Shown in pieces: positions 6,034 through 14,908 of a stretch of 64,000 bases of DNA. The notes under the pieces are model-generated. The model was not told the DNA's origin. It saw only the letters and a program-made list of their open reading frames with translations, and searched no databases. Made by a program: the position numbers and the translations under genes. Positions within the stretch are counted from its first letter, which is position 1. Each line of letters starts with the position of its first letter. This stretch comes from Bacteroidetes bacterium GWF2_38_335 (GTDB lineage Bacteria; Bacteroidota; Bacteroidia; Bacteroidales; GWF2-38-335), in assembly GCA_001769535.1 (NCBI GenBank), contig MEOH01000009.1:73961-137960 (forward strand), in the 5' to 3' direction.

Positions 6034-8418
6034 TTAAAATTTACCTTTTATTGCCCTGATACTTGGCAGTTCCTTGCCCTCGATATATTCAAGCAGTGCA
6101 CCGCCGGCGGTTGATATGTATGAAATTTTATGTCCCAGACTGTATTTGTTTACTGCGGCAATGGAGTCGCCCCCGCCAATGAGCGAATAGGCACCTTTAT
6201 CAGTAGCCCTGGCAACGGCAAGTGCGATTTTAAGGGTTCCCATGCTGAAGTTGTTCATCTCAAAAACCCCAACAGGACCGTTCCAGAGGATGGTGGCCGA
6301 GTTGTAGATGATTTCTTCGAACATGTTGCCGCTTTTTATACCGATATCCATACCCATCCAGCCATCCTCAATCTTGTCAATCTCACAATGGTGGATGTTG
6401 GCGTCATTGTCAAACTTGTCGGCAATGAGTACATCCTGCGGGAAATAAATATTTACGTTGTTTTTCTTTGCCTTTTCCATGATCCTTTTCGCCACATCAA
6501 TAAAATCATCTTCGACCAGTGAATTTCCAATTTTTCCGCCCATGGCTTTGATAAAAGTAAAAGCAATTCCACCACCAACAATCAGGTTGTCAACCTTGTC
6601 GATGAGGGCTTCCATGATGTGGATTTTTGTTGAGACTTTCGATCCGCCGATAATGGCAGTAAACGGTCTCTGGGTGCTGTTGAGTACCTTGTCAATATGG
6701 TTGATCTCGCTTTCCACAAGGTATCCCAGCATGCGGTCGTTGGGAAAGAATTTGGCAATGGTATAAGTCGAGGCATGAGCCCTGTGTGCAGTACCAAAGG
6801 CGTTCATCACATACACATCTCCCAGTTCGGAGAGCTGGCGGGCAAATTCCTCGTCGCCGTCGGTTTCGGCTTTTGTAAACCTGAGGTTCTCAAGCAGCAC
6901 CACGCTGCCGGGTTTAAGGTTTTGGCATATTTGTTTAGCCTCCTCACCAACACATTTATCAAGAAATATTACTTCGCGCTCAAGCAGTTTGGAGATATGT
7001 CCCTGAATATGGCGGGTGGAAAGTTCAGGGATTCTTTTCCCTTTGGGTCTTCCCAAATGTGTCATGATGATTGCAGAACCCCCGTCAGCCAGTATTTTAC
7101 GTATGGACGGAATGGCAGTCCGGATGCGTGTATCATCAACAATATTACAATCTTTGTCAAGAGGAACATTGAAGTCAACCCTGATTAAAGCGCGTTTGTT
7201 ATAGAAATCATAGCTGTCAACGGAGTATGATTGTTTGATTGCCCTGATACTGGGAAGCTTTTTCCCTTCGATATACTCCAGCAGCGCACCGCCGGCAGTG
7301 GATACATAGGATATTTTGTGAGCCAGACCATATTTGTTGATGGCAGCGATGGAGTCGCCCCCGCCGATGAGCGAGAAAGCGCCTTTGTCGGTGGCGCGGG
7401 CAACAGCCAATGCAACTTTTAAGGTTCCCATTGAAAAATTCTGCATTTCAAAAACCCCCATGGGACCGTTCCACAAAATTGTTGCAGAGTTTTCAATAAC
7501 ATTTTCAATACGGCTGCCCGATTTGATTCCGATGTCCATTCCCATCCATCCGTCCTCAATTTTTTCTATTTCGCAATGTCTGATCTCGGCATCATTTTCA
7601 AATTTATCGGCAATCAGCACGTCTTTTGGGAGATATAATTTCACATTGTTTTTTTCAGCTTTTTCAATCACCCTTTTGGCCACCTCAAGAAAATCTTCCT
7701 CATAGAGTGATTTTCCGATGGAGCCGCCCATGGCTTTAACAAAGGTGTACACAATTGCGCCGCCGATTATCAGGTTGTCCACTTTTTCGAGAAGTGCCTC
7801 AATTATGAGAATTTTGGTTGAAATTTTTGATCCGCCGATGATAGCTGTAAACGGACGCTGTGCTTTTTTAAGGACCTTGTCGATATTGTTGATCTCACTT
7901 TCAACAAGGTAACCGAACATTTTATCGTAAGGGAAAAATTTGGCAATGGTAAAGGTTGATGCATGCGCCCTGTGTGCAGTACCAAAAGCATCCATCACAT
8001 AAGAATCGCCCAGGCGGGCAAGTTTTTCTGCAAATTCTTCATTTCCTTCGGTTTCCTCAATATGAAACCTGAGGTTTTCAAGCATCACAACTTGTCCGGG
8101 TTTCAGGTTTTTACATGTTTTAACAGCGTCATCCGAAAGATAATCCTCGATAAAAATTACTTCAGTTTCAAGAAGTTTATTCAGCCTTGGCAAGATGGTT
8201 TTCAGCGATAATTTAGGATCAACTTTCCCTTTTGGTCTTCCCATTGAAGTGAGAATGATGGGGCATCCGCCGTCAATAATTATTTTCCGGATTGTGGGAA
8301 TGGCAGTAACCATCCGGGTATCATCGGATATTTCGCCTTTATCATTTACCGGCACATTAAAATCAACGCGTATCAGAACCTTTTTTCCGTCGAAATTGTA
8401 ATTGTCAATTGTGTACAT
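6034..8418 (-). CDS. pgk: tandem phosphoglycerate kinase (PGK-PGK fusion)
   Basis: 794 residues made of two complete PGKs: 1-396 and 397-794, joined without a linker. PGK transfers phosphate between 1,3-bisphosphoglycerate and ADP in glycolysis. Both halves show RVDFNVP, the LENLRF arginine, DAFGTAHRAHAS, the GGSK lysine, DGWMGMDIG, ILWNGP and the nucleotide loop IGGGDSIAA. The second half keeps the substrate histidine in THLGRPKG (His454) and GGGIAFTF. The first half has Ser58 there (TSMGRPKG) and GGAIVYTF. Both have STAGGA where most PGKs have STGGGA. The halves are clearly homologous over their whole length but well diverged, so the duplication is not recent. The second half has no start codon of its own. 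Start ATG 8418; first gene of the apparent operon. Confidence 0.92.
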   Translation of the reverse strand: MYTIDNYNFDGKKVLIRVDFNVPVNDKGEISDDTRMVTAIPTIRKIIIDGGCPIILTSMGRPKGKVDPKLSLKTILPRLNKLLETEVIFIEDYLSDDAVKTCKNLKPGQVVMLENLRFHIEETEGNEEFAEKLARLGDSYVMDAFGTAHRAHASTFTIAKFFPYDKMFGYLVESEINNIDKVLKKAQRPFTAIIGGSKISTKILIIEALLEKVDNLIIGGAIVYTFVKAMGGSIGKSLYEEDFLEVAKRVIEKAEKNNVKLYLPKDVLIADKFENDAEIRHCEIEKIEDGWMGMDIGIKSGSRIENVIENSATILWNGPMGVFEMQNFSMGTLKVALAVARATDKGAFSLIGGGDSIAAINKYGLAHKISYVSTAGGALLEYIEGKKLPSIRAIKQSYSVDSYDFYNKRALIRVDFNVPLDKDCNIVDDTRIRTAIPSIRKILADGGSAIIMTHLGRPKGKRIPELSTRHIQGHISKLLEREVIFLDKCVGEEAKQICQNLKPGSVVLLENLRFTKAETDGDEEFARQLSELGDVYVMNAFGTAHRAHASTYTIAKFFPNDRMLGYLVESEINHIDKVLNSTQRPFTAIIGGSKVSTKIHIMEALIDKVDNLIVGGGIAFTFIKAMGGKIGNSLVEDDFIDVAKRIMEKAKKNNVNIYFPQDVLIADKFDNDANIHHCEIDKIEDGWMGMDIGIKSGNMFEEIIYNSATILWNGPVGVFEMNNFSMGTLKIALAVARATDKGAYSLIGGGDSIAAVNKYSLGHKISYISTAGGALLEYIEGKELPSIRAIKGKF

Positions 8419-8620
8419 GTTACTCTGTTTACAGTTTAAAGAGGTAAATATAGTAAAAATGGCAATCGGATTCTCCCTGAGAAATAAAATTTATACCGTT
8501 CTGTCGTTCTGTCACAATAACCGCATCCCTATATTTATCATCCGTGTGACTACGTAATTTGCAATTCTTAGTAAAATTACAGGCATATTACTATTCGATA
8601 ATTGATTTTTTTTGCATTTA

Positions 8621-8652
8621 TTTGCTTTATTATCTATTATTTACTATTTTTG
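8621..8652 (+). promoter_or_regulatory. Bacteroidota-type promoter for the anchor-L protein gene
   Basis: TTTG (8621-8624), 20 nt, TATTTTTG (8645-8652). This fits the -33 TTTG / -7 TAnnTTTG consensus of Bacteroidota housekeeping promoters. The predicted transcript would have a leader of about 37-40 nt before ATG 8696. The 8419-8620 stretch shows nothing else I recognise. Confidence 0.6.
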
Positions 8653-8695
8653 ATAGTTAAACGATATAGTACCCTTGCATTTAAACTTTGAATCT

Positions 8696-10828
8696 ATGAA
8701 AAAACTTTACACTCTGTTTATTGGATTGATCTTTTCAATCGCACTTATAGCGCAGGAAGGACCAAAAAGTGCACCCATTACCACAAACACTACAACGTAT
8801 ACCATCACACAACTTATTCAGGATGTTTTGATTAACGGTTGTGTTGAAGTTACAAATATAACCGTAACTTCTGGTGGAGGGTATGGGTTTTTTAATGGTG
8901 GGGGTACAACTTTTCCATTTAATGAAACCGACGGTGGAATAATGATTGCTTCAGGTGCAATTTCCAACGCTGTTGGTCCCAATACCAGCGGAAGTCTGGG
9001 AAGTACACTGAGCACAGGAAGTGATCCTGATCTTGCCCTGCTGATTCCGGGTTACACCATAAATGATGCCACCGTTATTCAGTTTGATTTTGTTCCATCT
9101 TCCGATACCATTATGTTCGAATATATTTTTGGTTCGGAGGAATATCCTGAATGGGTTGGATCATCATTTAATGATGTTTTTGGATTTTTCCTTTCAGGCC
9201 CCGGTATTTCAGGCCCATACTCCGGTGGAGCAATAAACATTGCGCTGATACCGGGTACATCTCTGCCTGTTACCATTGATAACGTTAATGCCGGATCATA
9301 CTCTACCTATTACATTGATAATACTGTGGGCTCTGCTCAGGCATGCCAATATGACGGGTATACTGTTCCGCTTACTGCTTTTGCAATAGTTACTGCATGT
9401 GAAACCTACCATATTAAACTAGCAGTGGGTGATGCCGGCGACAGTGCTTACGATTCCGGTGTTTTCTTTCGCGCCGGTTCATTCGATTCAGGGGGTAACG
9501 TGCTGATGGAAAATCCCGATCCGATTTATGGTGATAACAGCGAAATTTTTGAAGGTTGCCAAAACTATTATGTATTCTCAAGATTGGATACCAGTCCGGC
9601 AGCCCTTACCGATTCAATTCAGGTTTTTCTGAGTTATGGCGGTGATGCAGTCATGGGATCTGATTATACTTCTCTACCCACATCAATATGGATTTCAGCA
9701 GGTGAAATTTATGACACAATTTTCTTCGAAGCTTTTGAAGACGGCGTTATTGAAGATCTTGAATATTTTACCATTGACCTGCTTTCGGGATGTCCCTGCA
9801 GTCTGGAATCTGTGTCCGACACCATCTGGATTATTGACTATGTTGTTTTCAAAGCCGGTGTTACACCCCATCTTTTAAATTATTGTAACGGTGCTGCTCC
9901 CGATTCAGTCATGATCGAAGCATACTCCGACAGCCATCCTTCAGATTTTCTTTACTATCAATGGAGTACAGGGGTGTCTGGTCCTACCGACAGCATTATT
10001 TGGGTATACCCGTCTCCGGGATATAATGTTTATTACGCCACCATTTCTGACTTGTGCGAGAATAATGTGACGGACAGTTGTGTCATAATTGTATCTGACC
10101 TTTCTGCTTCTGCGGTAGTCTCAGAAAGCAATGCCCTATGCCATGATGATTGTTTGGGCGAGATGCATGTGACCGCAGCCGGAGATTCGCCGCCTTTCAG
10201 TCTAAGCTGGTATTTCTTTGTCTCCGGAACTCCTGCTCCTGCAATCGATATGACAGGATTGTGCCCCGGTTTCTATTCATTGAAAATTACTGATGTGTTG
10301 GGTTGTTACAGGTTATTCCCGTTTGTTATCAATGATCCCGATTTGCTTGAAATGGATGAATTAATTGTTACTCCTGATTATGGAGCCTGCTCGGGAACTG
10401 CCTGGGCCGGACCAACAGGAGGAACTGCTCCATATTCTTATACCTGGTCTGCCGGTGGTTCAACTGATTATGTTACAGGATTGTGCTTTGGAATGCACAC
10501 AGTAACAATCACCGACGCCAATGGTTGTACCTATACCGAAGTTTTCAGCGTTCCCAATATGGTTAATGTTGGTGAAATTGAAAATTCAGGTATCAGTGTT
10601 TATCCAAACCCGAGTAATAATGGCAATTTCCTGATCTCTTTTGATAAAGATTTCAATAATGTTTCCATTGATGTTTTGGATGTTTCCGGTAAAATCGTTA
10701 AATGTGAAGCAGTTTTGCAGGATAAAAACACCTATCTGCTTACCGGCATCTCAAACGGTGTCTATATGCTCAGAATAAAATCTGAAAACGAAGTCATTCT
10801 TTTGCAACGAATTGTTGTAACAGAATAA
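8696..10828 (+). CDS. choice-of-anchor-L secreted protein, T9SS cargo
   Basis: 710 residues. Signal peptide MKKLYTLFIGLIFSIALIAQ. A choice-of-anchor-L domain covers about 45-255 (FNETDGGIMIASGAISNAVG, FEYIFGSEEYPEWVGSSFND, DAGDSAYDSGVFF). Calx-beta-like and PKD/SprB-like repeats follow (about 280-620; SPAALTDSIQVFLSY, TGLCPGFYSLKITD, CFGMHTVTITDANGCTY). The type A T9SS sorting domain is at about 632-710 (SVYPNPSNNGNFL ... GVYMLRI). It is expected to be exported through Sec, passed through the outer membrane by the type IX system and anchored at the surface or released. The ATG at 8696 is chosen over an upstream TTG because the signal peptide starts there. A strong terminator follows. The target it binds is unknown. 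Confidence 0.85.
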   Translation: MKKLYTLFIGLIFSIALIAQEGPKSAPITTNTTTYTITQLIQDVLINGCVEVTNITVTSGGGYGFFNGGGTTFPFNETDGGIMIASGAISNAVGPNTSGSLGSTLSTGSDPDLALLIPGYTINDATVIQFDFVPSSDTIMFEYIFGSEEYPEWVGSSFNDVFGFFLSGPGISGPYSGGAINIALIPGTSLPVTIDNVNAGSYSTYYIDNTVGSAQACQYDGYTVPLTAFAIVTACETYHIKLAVGDAGDSAYDSGVFFRAGSFDSGGNVLMENPDPIYGDNSEIFEGCQNYYVFSRLDTSPAALTDSIQVFLSYGGDAVMGSDYTSLPTSIWISAGEIYDTIFFEAFEDGVIEDLEYFTIDLLSGCPCSLESVSDTIWIIDYVVFKAGVTPHLLNYCNGAAPDSVMIEAYSDSHPSDFLYYQWSTGVSGPTDSIIWVYPSPGYNVYYATISDLCENNVTDSCVIIVSDLSASAVVSESNALCHDDCLGEMHVTAAGDSPPFSLSWYFFVSGTPAPAIDMTGLCPGFYSLKITDVLGCYRLFPFVINDPDLLEMDELIVTPDYGACSGTAWAGPTGGTAPYSYTWSAGGSTDYVTGLCFGMHTVTITDANGCTYTEVFSVPNMVNVGEIENSGISVYPNPSNNGNFLISFDKDFNNVSIDVLDVSGKIVKCEAVLQDKNTYLLTGISNGVYMLRIKSENEVILLQRIVVTE

Positions 10829-10848
10829 AATAAAACTTATTAATTGAC

Positions 10849-10879
10849 AAAGGGAGATTTTTTATCTCCCTTTTTTTTT
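10849..10879 (+). terminator. intrinsic terminator after the anchor-L gene
   Basis: A 10-bp stem, AAAGGGAGAT / ATCTCCCTTT, with loop TTTTT and a run of nine T. Confidence 0.85.
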
Positions 10880-10910
10880 AATTTTACTGCTTCAATATTA
10901 AAAAAATATC

Positions 10911-12668
10911 ATGGGAAGAAAAATTCAATTCAGCCTTGTTTACAGGGATATGTGGCAATCATCCGGGAAATATGTGCCCAGGGTTGACCAGCTTAAAAAA
11001 ATTGCTCCGGTAATCATTGACATGGGATGCTTTGCACGTATCGAAACCAATGGTGGTGCCTTTGAACAGGTTAACCTTCTGTATGGCGAAAATCCAAATG
11101 TGGCTGTAAGGGAATGGGTTAAACCATTTAATGAGGCCGGCATTCAGACACACATGCTTGAAAGGGCGCTGAATGGTATCAGAATGTACCCCGTTCCGGC
11201 TGATGTGCGCCGACTCATGTACAAAGTAAAAAAAGCACAGGGGGTTGATATTGCAAGGTCTTTTTGCGGACTGAATGACCCAAGAAATCTGGAACTTTCA
11301 GTTAAATATGCTAAGGAAGCCGGAATGATTTCTCAGGGAACGCTTTCCATTACCCACTCCGAAGTCCATACCATTGAACACTACATGAACGTGGTTGACC
11401 AACTGGTCGAATTCGGTACCGATGAGATTTGCCTGAAAGACATGGCGGGAATTGGCCGTCCGGTTACCCTCGGACTCCTGGTAACCCAGATTAAAAAACG
11501 TCATCCGCATATAAAAGTACAGTATCACGGACACTCCGGACCAGGTTTCTCTGTTGCATCCATGCTCGAAGTGGCAAAAGCAGGTGCCGATTATATAGAT
11601 GTGGCCATGGAGCCGCTGTCATGGGGTATGGTTCATCCTGATGTGATTACCGTGCAGGCCATGCTTAAGGATGCCGGATTCGAAGTGCCCGAAATAAACA
11701 TGAGTGCTTATATGAAAGCCCGTAGTTTGACACAGGAATTTATTGACGACTTTCTGGGTTATTTCATCGATACAAAAAACAGGTACACCAGCTCTTTGTT
11801 GGTTCAGTCAGGACTTCCCGGAGGAATGATGGGATCAATGATGGCCGACTTGCAGGGCGTTTACGCCTCAATCAATAAATCCCTTGAAGCAGCCGGAAAA
11901 CAAAAACTGACCATTGATGACCTGTTGGTTCAGCTGTTTGATGAGGTTTCATATGTTTGGCCTAAACTTGGCTATCCTCCATTGGTTACGCCTTTCAGTC
12001 AGTATGTTAAAAACGTGGCCCTCCTCAATGTTATGATGATGTATCAGGGAAAACAAAGATATTCAATGATTGATGCCAATACCTGGGACATGATTCTTGG
12101 AAAAACCGGACAGCTTCCCGGACCACTCGCACCCGAAATCATAGAGCTTGCTAAAACACAGAAAAAGGAATTCTTTTCAGGGGTTCCACAGGATTATTAT
12201 CCCGATGAGCTGCCCAAATTCAGGAAAGAAATGGAAGAGCTGGGATGGGAAACAGGAAAAGATGATGAGGAACTATTCGAGTTTGCCATGCACGACAGAC
12301 AATACCACGATTATAAATCGGGAATAGCCAAGAAAAGATTCATCGAGGAAGTTGAAAAAGCAAAAGCTGCTGCTGCACCCGTTCAGGTTGCTGCTCCGGC
12401 TGCCAAAACCGACGAAAAACCTAAGGCAGAAGCAAAAGATGTGGTTTCGCCTTATTCAGGCCGACTGATGTTTGCCTGCAGTTTCTATAACGAAGAACTT
12501 TGTGTGCGCGAAGGTGTTGAGGCTTCTAAGGGAAAAACCATCTGCTATATCCAGGAAAAGGAAAGCGTTCAGCAAATTGTAAATGAAAATGACGGAATTA
12601 TTGAAAAACTTTGTGTAAAACAAGGTGAAATGGTCAAAAAAGGAGACGTTATCGCAAAAATTAAGTAG
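10911..12668 (+). CDS. oxaloacetate decarboxylase alpha / pyruvate carboxylase B-like carboxyltransferase
   Basis: 585 residues. An HMGL-like TIM barrel (about 1-300) has the metal-site elements YRDMWQSS near the N-terminus, LKDMAG at about 176 and YHGHSGPG at about 204. A carboxyltransferase conserved region runs from about 300 to 460 and an Ala/Lys/Glu-rich hinge from about 480 to 515. A biotinyl-like domain follows (about 518-585, SPYSGRLMFACSF ... GEMVKKGDVIAKIK). Enzymes of this family move CO2 between biotin and pyruvate/oxaloacetate. The carrier domain is unusual: where EAMKM is expected the sequence reads IQEKESV, with no lysine at the biotin position. It may be unbiotinylated and use a carrier encoded elsewhere. 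It stands alone between two terminators. The barrel assignment is firm, the exact substrate is not. Confidence 0.82.
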   Translation: MGRKIQFSLVYRDMWQSSGKYVPRVDQLKKIAPVIIDMGCFARIETNGGAFEQVNLLYGENPNVAVREWVKPFNEAGIQTHMLERALNGIRMYPVPADVRRLMYKVKKAQGVDIARSFCGLNDPRNLELSVKYAKEAGMISQGTLSITHSEVHTIEHYMNVVDQLVEFGTDEICLKDMAGIGRPVTLGLLVTQIKKRHPHIKVQYHGHSGPGFSVASMLEVAKAGADYIDVAMEPLSWGMVHPDVITVQAMLKDAGFEVPEINMSAYMKARSLTQEFIDDFLGYFIDTKNRYTSSLLVQSGLPGGMMGSMMADLQGVYASINKSLEAAGKQKLTIDDLLVQLFDEVSYVWPKLGYPPLVTPFSQYVKNVALLNVMMMYQGKQRYSMIDANTWDMILGKTGQLPGPLAPEIIELAKTQKKEFFSGVPQDYYPDELPKFRKEMEELGWETGKDDEELFEFAMHDRQYHDYKSGIAKKRFIEEVEKAKAAAAPVQVAAPAAKTDEKPKAEAKDVVSPYSGRLMFACSFYNEELCVREGVEASKGKTICYIQEKESVQQIVNENDGIIEKLCVKQGEMVKKGDVIAKIK

Positions 12669-12687
12669 ACAATAGTTTAAATACCAT

Positions 12688-12721
12688 AAAAAGGTCTTAA
12701 TTTTACAATTAGGACCTTTTT
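12688..12721 (+). terminator. intrinsic terminator after the carboxyltransferase gene
   Basis: A 15-bp stem with one mismatch (AAAAAGGTCTTAATT / AATTAGGACCTTTTT) and loop TTAC, ending in T residues. Confidence 0.8.
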
Positions 12722-12730
12722 GTCTTTTAT

Positions 12731-14335
12731 ATGAACAGATTTCTGATTTTATTATTTGTTGCTATTTGCGGCCTTCTAAAAGCACAGGAACCGGCATTGA
12801 CTTTGCCTTTTATTTCGGGCGGGCCTGAGCTTGATGCAGGGAATTGTATTACTGTGGATGCACAGGGAAATCGCTATCTGGCCGGTAATTTTTCAGGAAC
12901 CGTTGATTTTCAGGGTCAGATTATAACCAGCAAAGGCATGGAGGATGCTTTCATTGCAAAGTTCGACTCCCTGGGAACGCTGCTTTGGGTTAATACGGTG
13001 GGCGGAGTGACATCCGACAGGGGAATAGCAATTGATATTGACACAGATAATAACGTGTTTTTCGGAGGTACTTTTCACAGTTTTGAACTTTTCATTGGCG
13101 ATTCGGTGATATACTCATGCGGTTGTTCTGATTTTGCTTTTATGAGCAAGTTTACCGGGAACGGTGAATTTGTCTGGGCAAACAGTTTTCAGGGCGATGG
13201 GGCAACTCCGGTTAAAGATGTGGTTTGCAGTACAAACGGAAATATTTATTTTACAGGAAACTTCTTTAACACAACCTGGTTTGGCACAGAAGAAATTACC
13301 CCCGGAGGCGTCAGCGATATTTATATTGCTTCATACTCCCAATCAGGCGACCTTTTGGATGTAAAAACATACGGAGGAACAGGTGCAGATGATTTACTTT
13401 CGGCTGAGGAAAATAATTCGGGAGATTTATTTATTACCGGATATTTCGGAAAAAAAGTCGCCTTTGACAATGATACCATTGAGTCGGCCGGACTAAATGA
13501 TATATTTCTGGCAAAACTTGATCAAAACCTTGTCACTTTAGAGGTAAAGAGTTTCGGAGGGGTTGGTGATGACCGTGGAATGGGCCTGTATTTATTACCT
13601 TCCGGAGATGTGGTTTTTTCGGGGACAATTTATGAGAGTGCATTTTTTGACGGAATAGAAGTTACAGGAAATGCATATTATGACATATTTGTTGCAGTTG
13701 CAGATCCCTTATTGAATATTAACTGGGTAAAGTCATTTGGTGGCGGTTTTGATGATTTCGCCAGAAATGTTTCTTCCGATAATTTGGGTAATATTTATGC
13801 AACAGGTGATTTTATGCTCGATGTGAATTTCACCGACACAGTATTATCGGCAAATACCTATTCTGAAGCATTTGTCCTGAAACTTGACAATGAAGGGAAT
13901 ACGTTGTGGGCAAAATCCCTCGGCGGCACCCGGCATGATTTTGGAAATTCGCTTGCGGTAACAGCAAATGACAAGCTCTTATTTACAGGATCCTTCAGCG
14001 ATTCTCTATTTTTTCAATCAGAATATGTTCTGGGCAATGGTTCGGCAGATATTTACATTGGAGAAATTAATCCTGGTGAAAACGGGATAAACGAGAGCAG
14101 TTTTATCAACGATTTAACTGTTTTTCCAATACCATCAAACGGAATAATATTTTTCAGGAGCAGTGAGGAAATACTTGAAATTGAAATTTATAATTCATTA
14201 GGCAAAATGATGCAAACTGCAGTGGTAAACGAAAAAGGAAATCTCGATTTATCCTCATTTCAGACGGGGGCGTATTATCTCAAAATGACTACCGCAAAAG
14301 GCACCGTTTTGAGAAAAATAATCCTTTGCAATTAG
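12731..14335 (+). CDS. SBBP-type beta-propeller protein, T9SS cargo
   Basis: 534 residues. Signal peptide MNRFLILLFVAICGLLKAQ. About eight repeats of the SBBP/beta-propeller kind follow between about 30 and 440, with forms such as WVNTVGGVTSDRGIAIDID, VKSFGGVGDDRGMGLYLLPS and AKSLGGTRHDFGNSLAV and the recurring motif TGxFxxxVxFxxD. The C-terminal part (about 455-534: LTVFPIPSNGIIFFRS ... GAYYLKMTTAKGTVLRKIIL) is a type A T9SS sorting domain. It is therefore expected at the cell surface or outside the cell; the ligand is unknown. It begins nine bases after the preceding terminator. The stop codon overlaps the stop of the convergent iorB gene by four bases, so there is no room for a separate terminator. 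Confidence 0.82.
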   Translation: MNRFLILLFVAICGLLKAQEPALTLPFISGGPELDAGNCITVDAQGNRYLAGNFSGTVDFQGQIITSKGMEDAFIAKFDSLGTLLWVNTVGGVTSDRGIAIDIDTDNNVFFGGTFHSFELFIGDSVIYSCGCSDFAFMSKFTGNGEFVWANSFQGDGATPVKDVVCSTNGNIYFTGNFFNTTWFGTEEITPGGVSDIYIASYSQSGDLLDVKTYGGTGADDLLSAEENNSGDLFITGYFGKKVAFDNDTIESAGLNDIFLAKLDQNLVTLEVKSFGGVGDDRGMGLYLLPSGDVVFSGTIYESAFFDGIEVTGNAYYDIFVAVADPLLNINWVKSFGGGFDDFARNVSSDNLGNIYATGDFMLDVNFTDTVLSANTYSEAFVLKLDNEGNTLWAKSLGGTRHDFGNSLAVTANDKLLFTGSFSDSLFFQSEYVLGNGSADIYIGEINPGENGINESSFINDLTVFPIPSNGIIFFRSSEEILEIEIYNSLGKMMQTAVVNEKGNLDLSSFQTGAYYLKMTTAKGTVLRKIILCN

Positions 14336-14907
14336 ACCTGACAACAGAATATTTTAATATTTCTTTCAAATACAGAATCATTCATCAGCATTTTCATTGC
14401 CGCAATATAATGTTCCTCTGTAATGCCCGGAATTAAAGTGTTTCTGTTTATTTCTGCAAGGAGTGCAATGTTCTGCATTTTTGGGTCATTTAGCGAATCA
14501 TCAAAAACTTTTAAATAATTGGAATTGTATGATTTTATAAGGGTTTTTATATCCTGCTCGGTCACTTCTTTTTCCATACCAAGTCTGGTAAACAAAGGCT
14601 GTAAACTTACATCATAGTACACAAGGGTTCCTTTTTCCCTCAGATAATTCAATGTTCCGAGGTATGCTTCATGAATTTCCAGCGCAATAACCAAATCTGC
14701 GGTTCGCTTCATGATCAAAGGAGAATGAACGTTGTTCCCGATTCTTAACGTTGATTCAACCATTCCGCCCCGCTGCGCCAGTCCGTGTGTATCAGTTCCC
14801 GCAACCGTTTGTCCTGCCAGATCGGCTGCCTTTATGATAATTTCACTGAGCATCCCGATTCCCTGTCCGCCCACACCGGTCATATAAATATTGAATATGT
14901 TTTCCAT
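14332..14907 (-). CDS. iorB: indolepyruvate:ferredoxin oxidoreductase, beta subunit
   Basis: 191 residues. This is the gamma-type domain of 2-oxoacid:ferredoxin oxidoreductases: MTGVGGQGIGMLSEI at the N-terminus, GTDTHGLAQRGGMVESTLRI at about 38-57 and DLVIALEIHEAYLG at about 71-84. With IorA it oxidatively decarboxylates arylpyruvates from aromatic amino-acid transamination to aryl-acyl-CoA, reducing ferredoxin; the reaction also runs in reverse. The gene begins one base after the iorA stop, so both subunits are made from one message. Length is normal for the family. Confidence 0.9.
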   Translation of the reverse strand: MENIFNIYMTGVGGQGIGMLSEIIIKAADLAGQTVAGTDTHGLAQRGGMVESTLRIGNNVHSPLIMKRTADLVIALEIHEAYLGTLNYLREKGTLVYYDVSLQPLFTRLGMEKEVTEQDIKTLIKSYNSNYLKVFDDSLNDPKMQNIALLAEINRNTLIPGITEEHYIAAMKMLMNDSVFERNIKIFCCQV

Positions 14908-14908
14908 T

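Noticed and set aside
14332-14335. Overlap of the convergent stop codons of the propeller gene and iorB as a regulatory signal.
   Set aside because: Four-base overlaps of converging genes are common in compact genomes; another occurs at 42271-42274.
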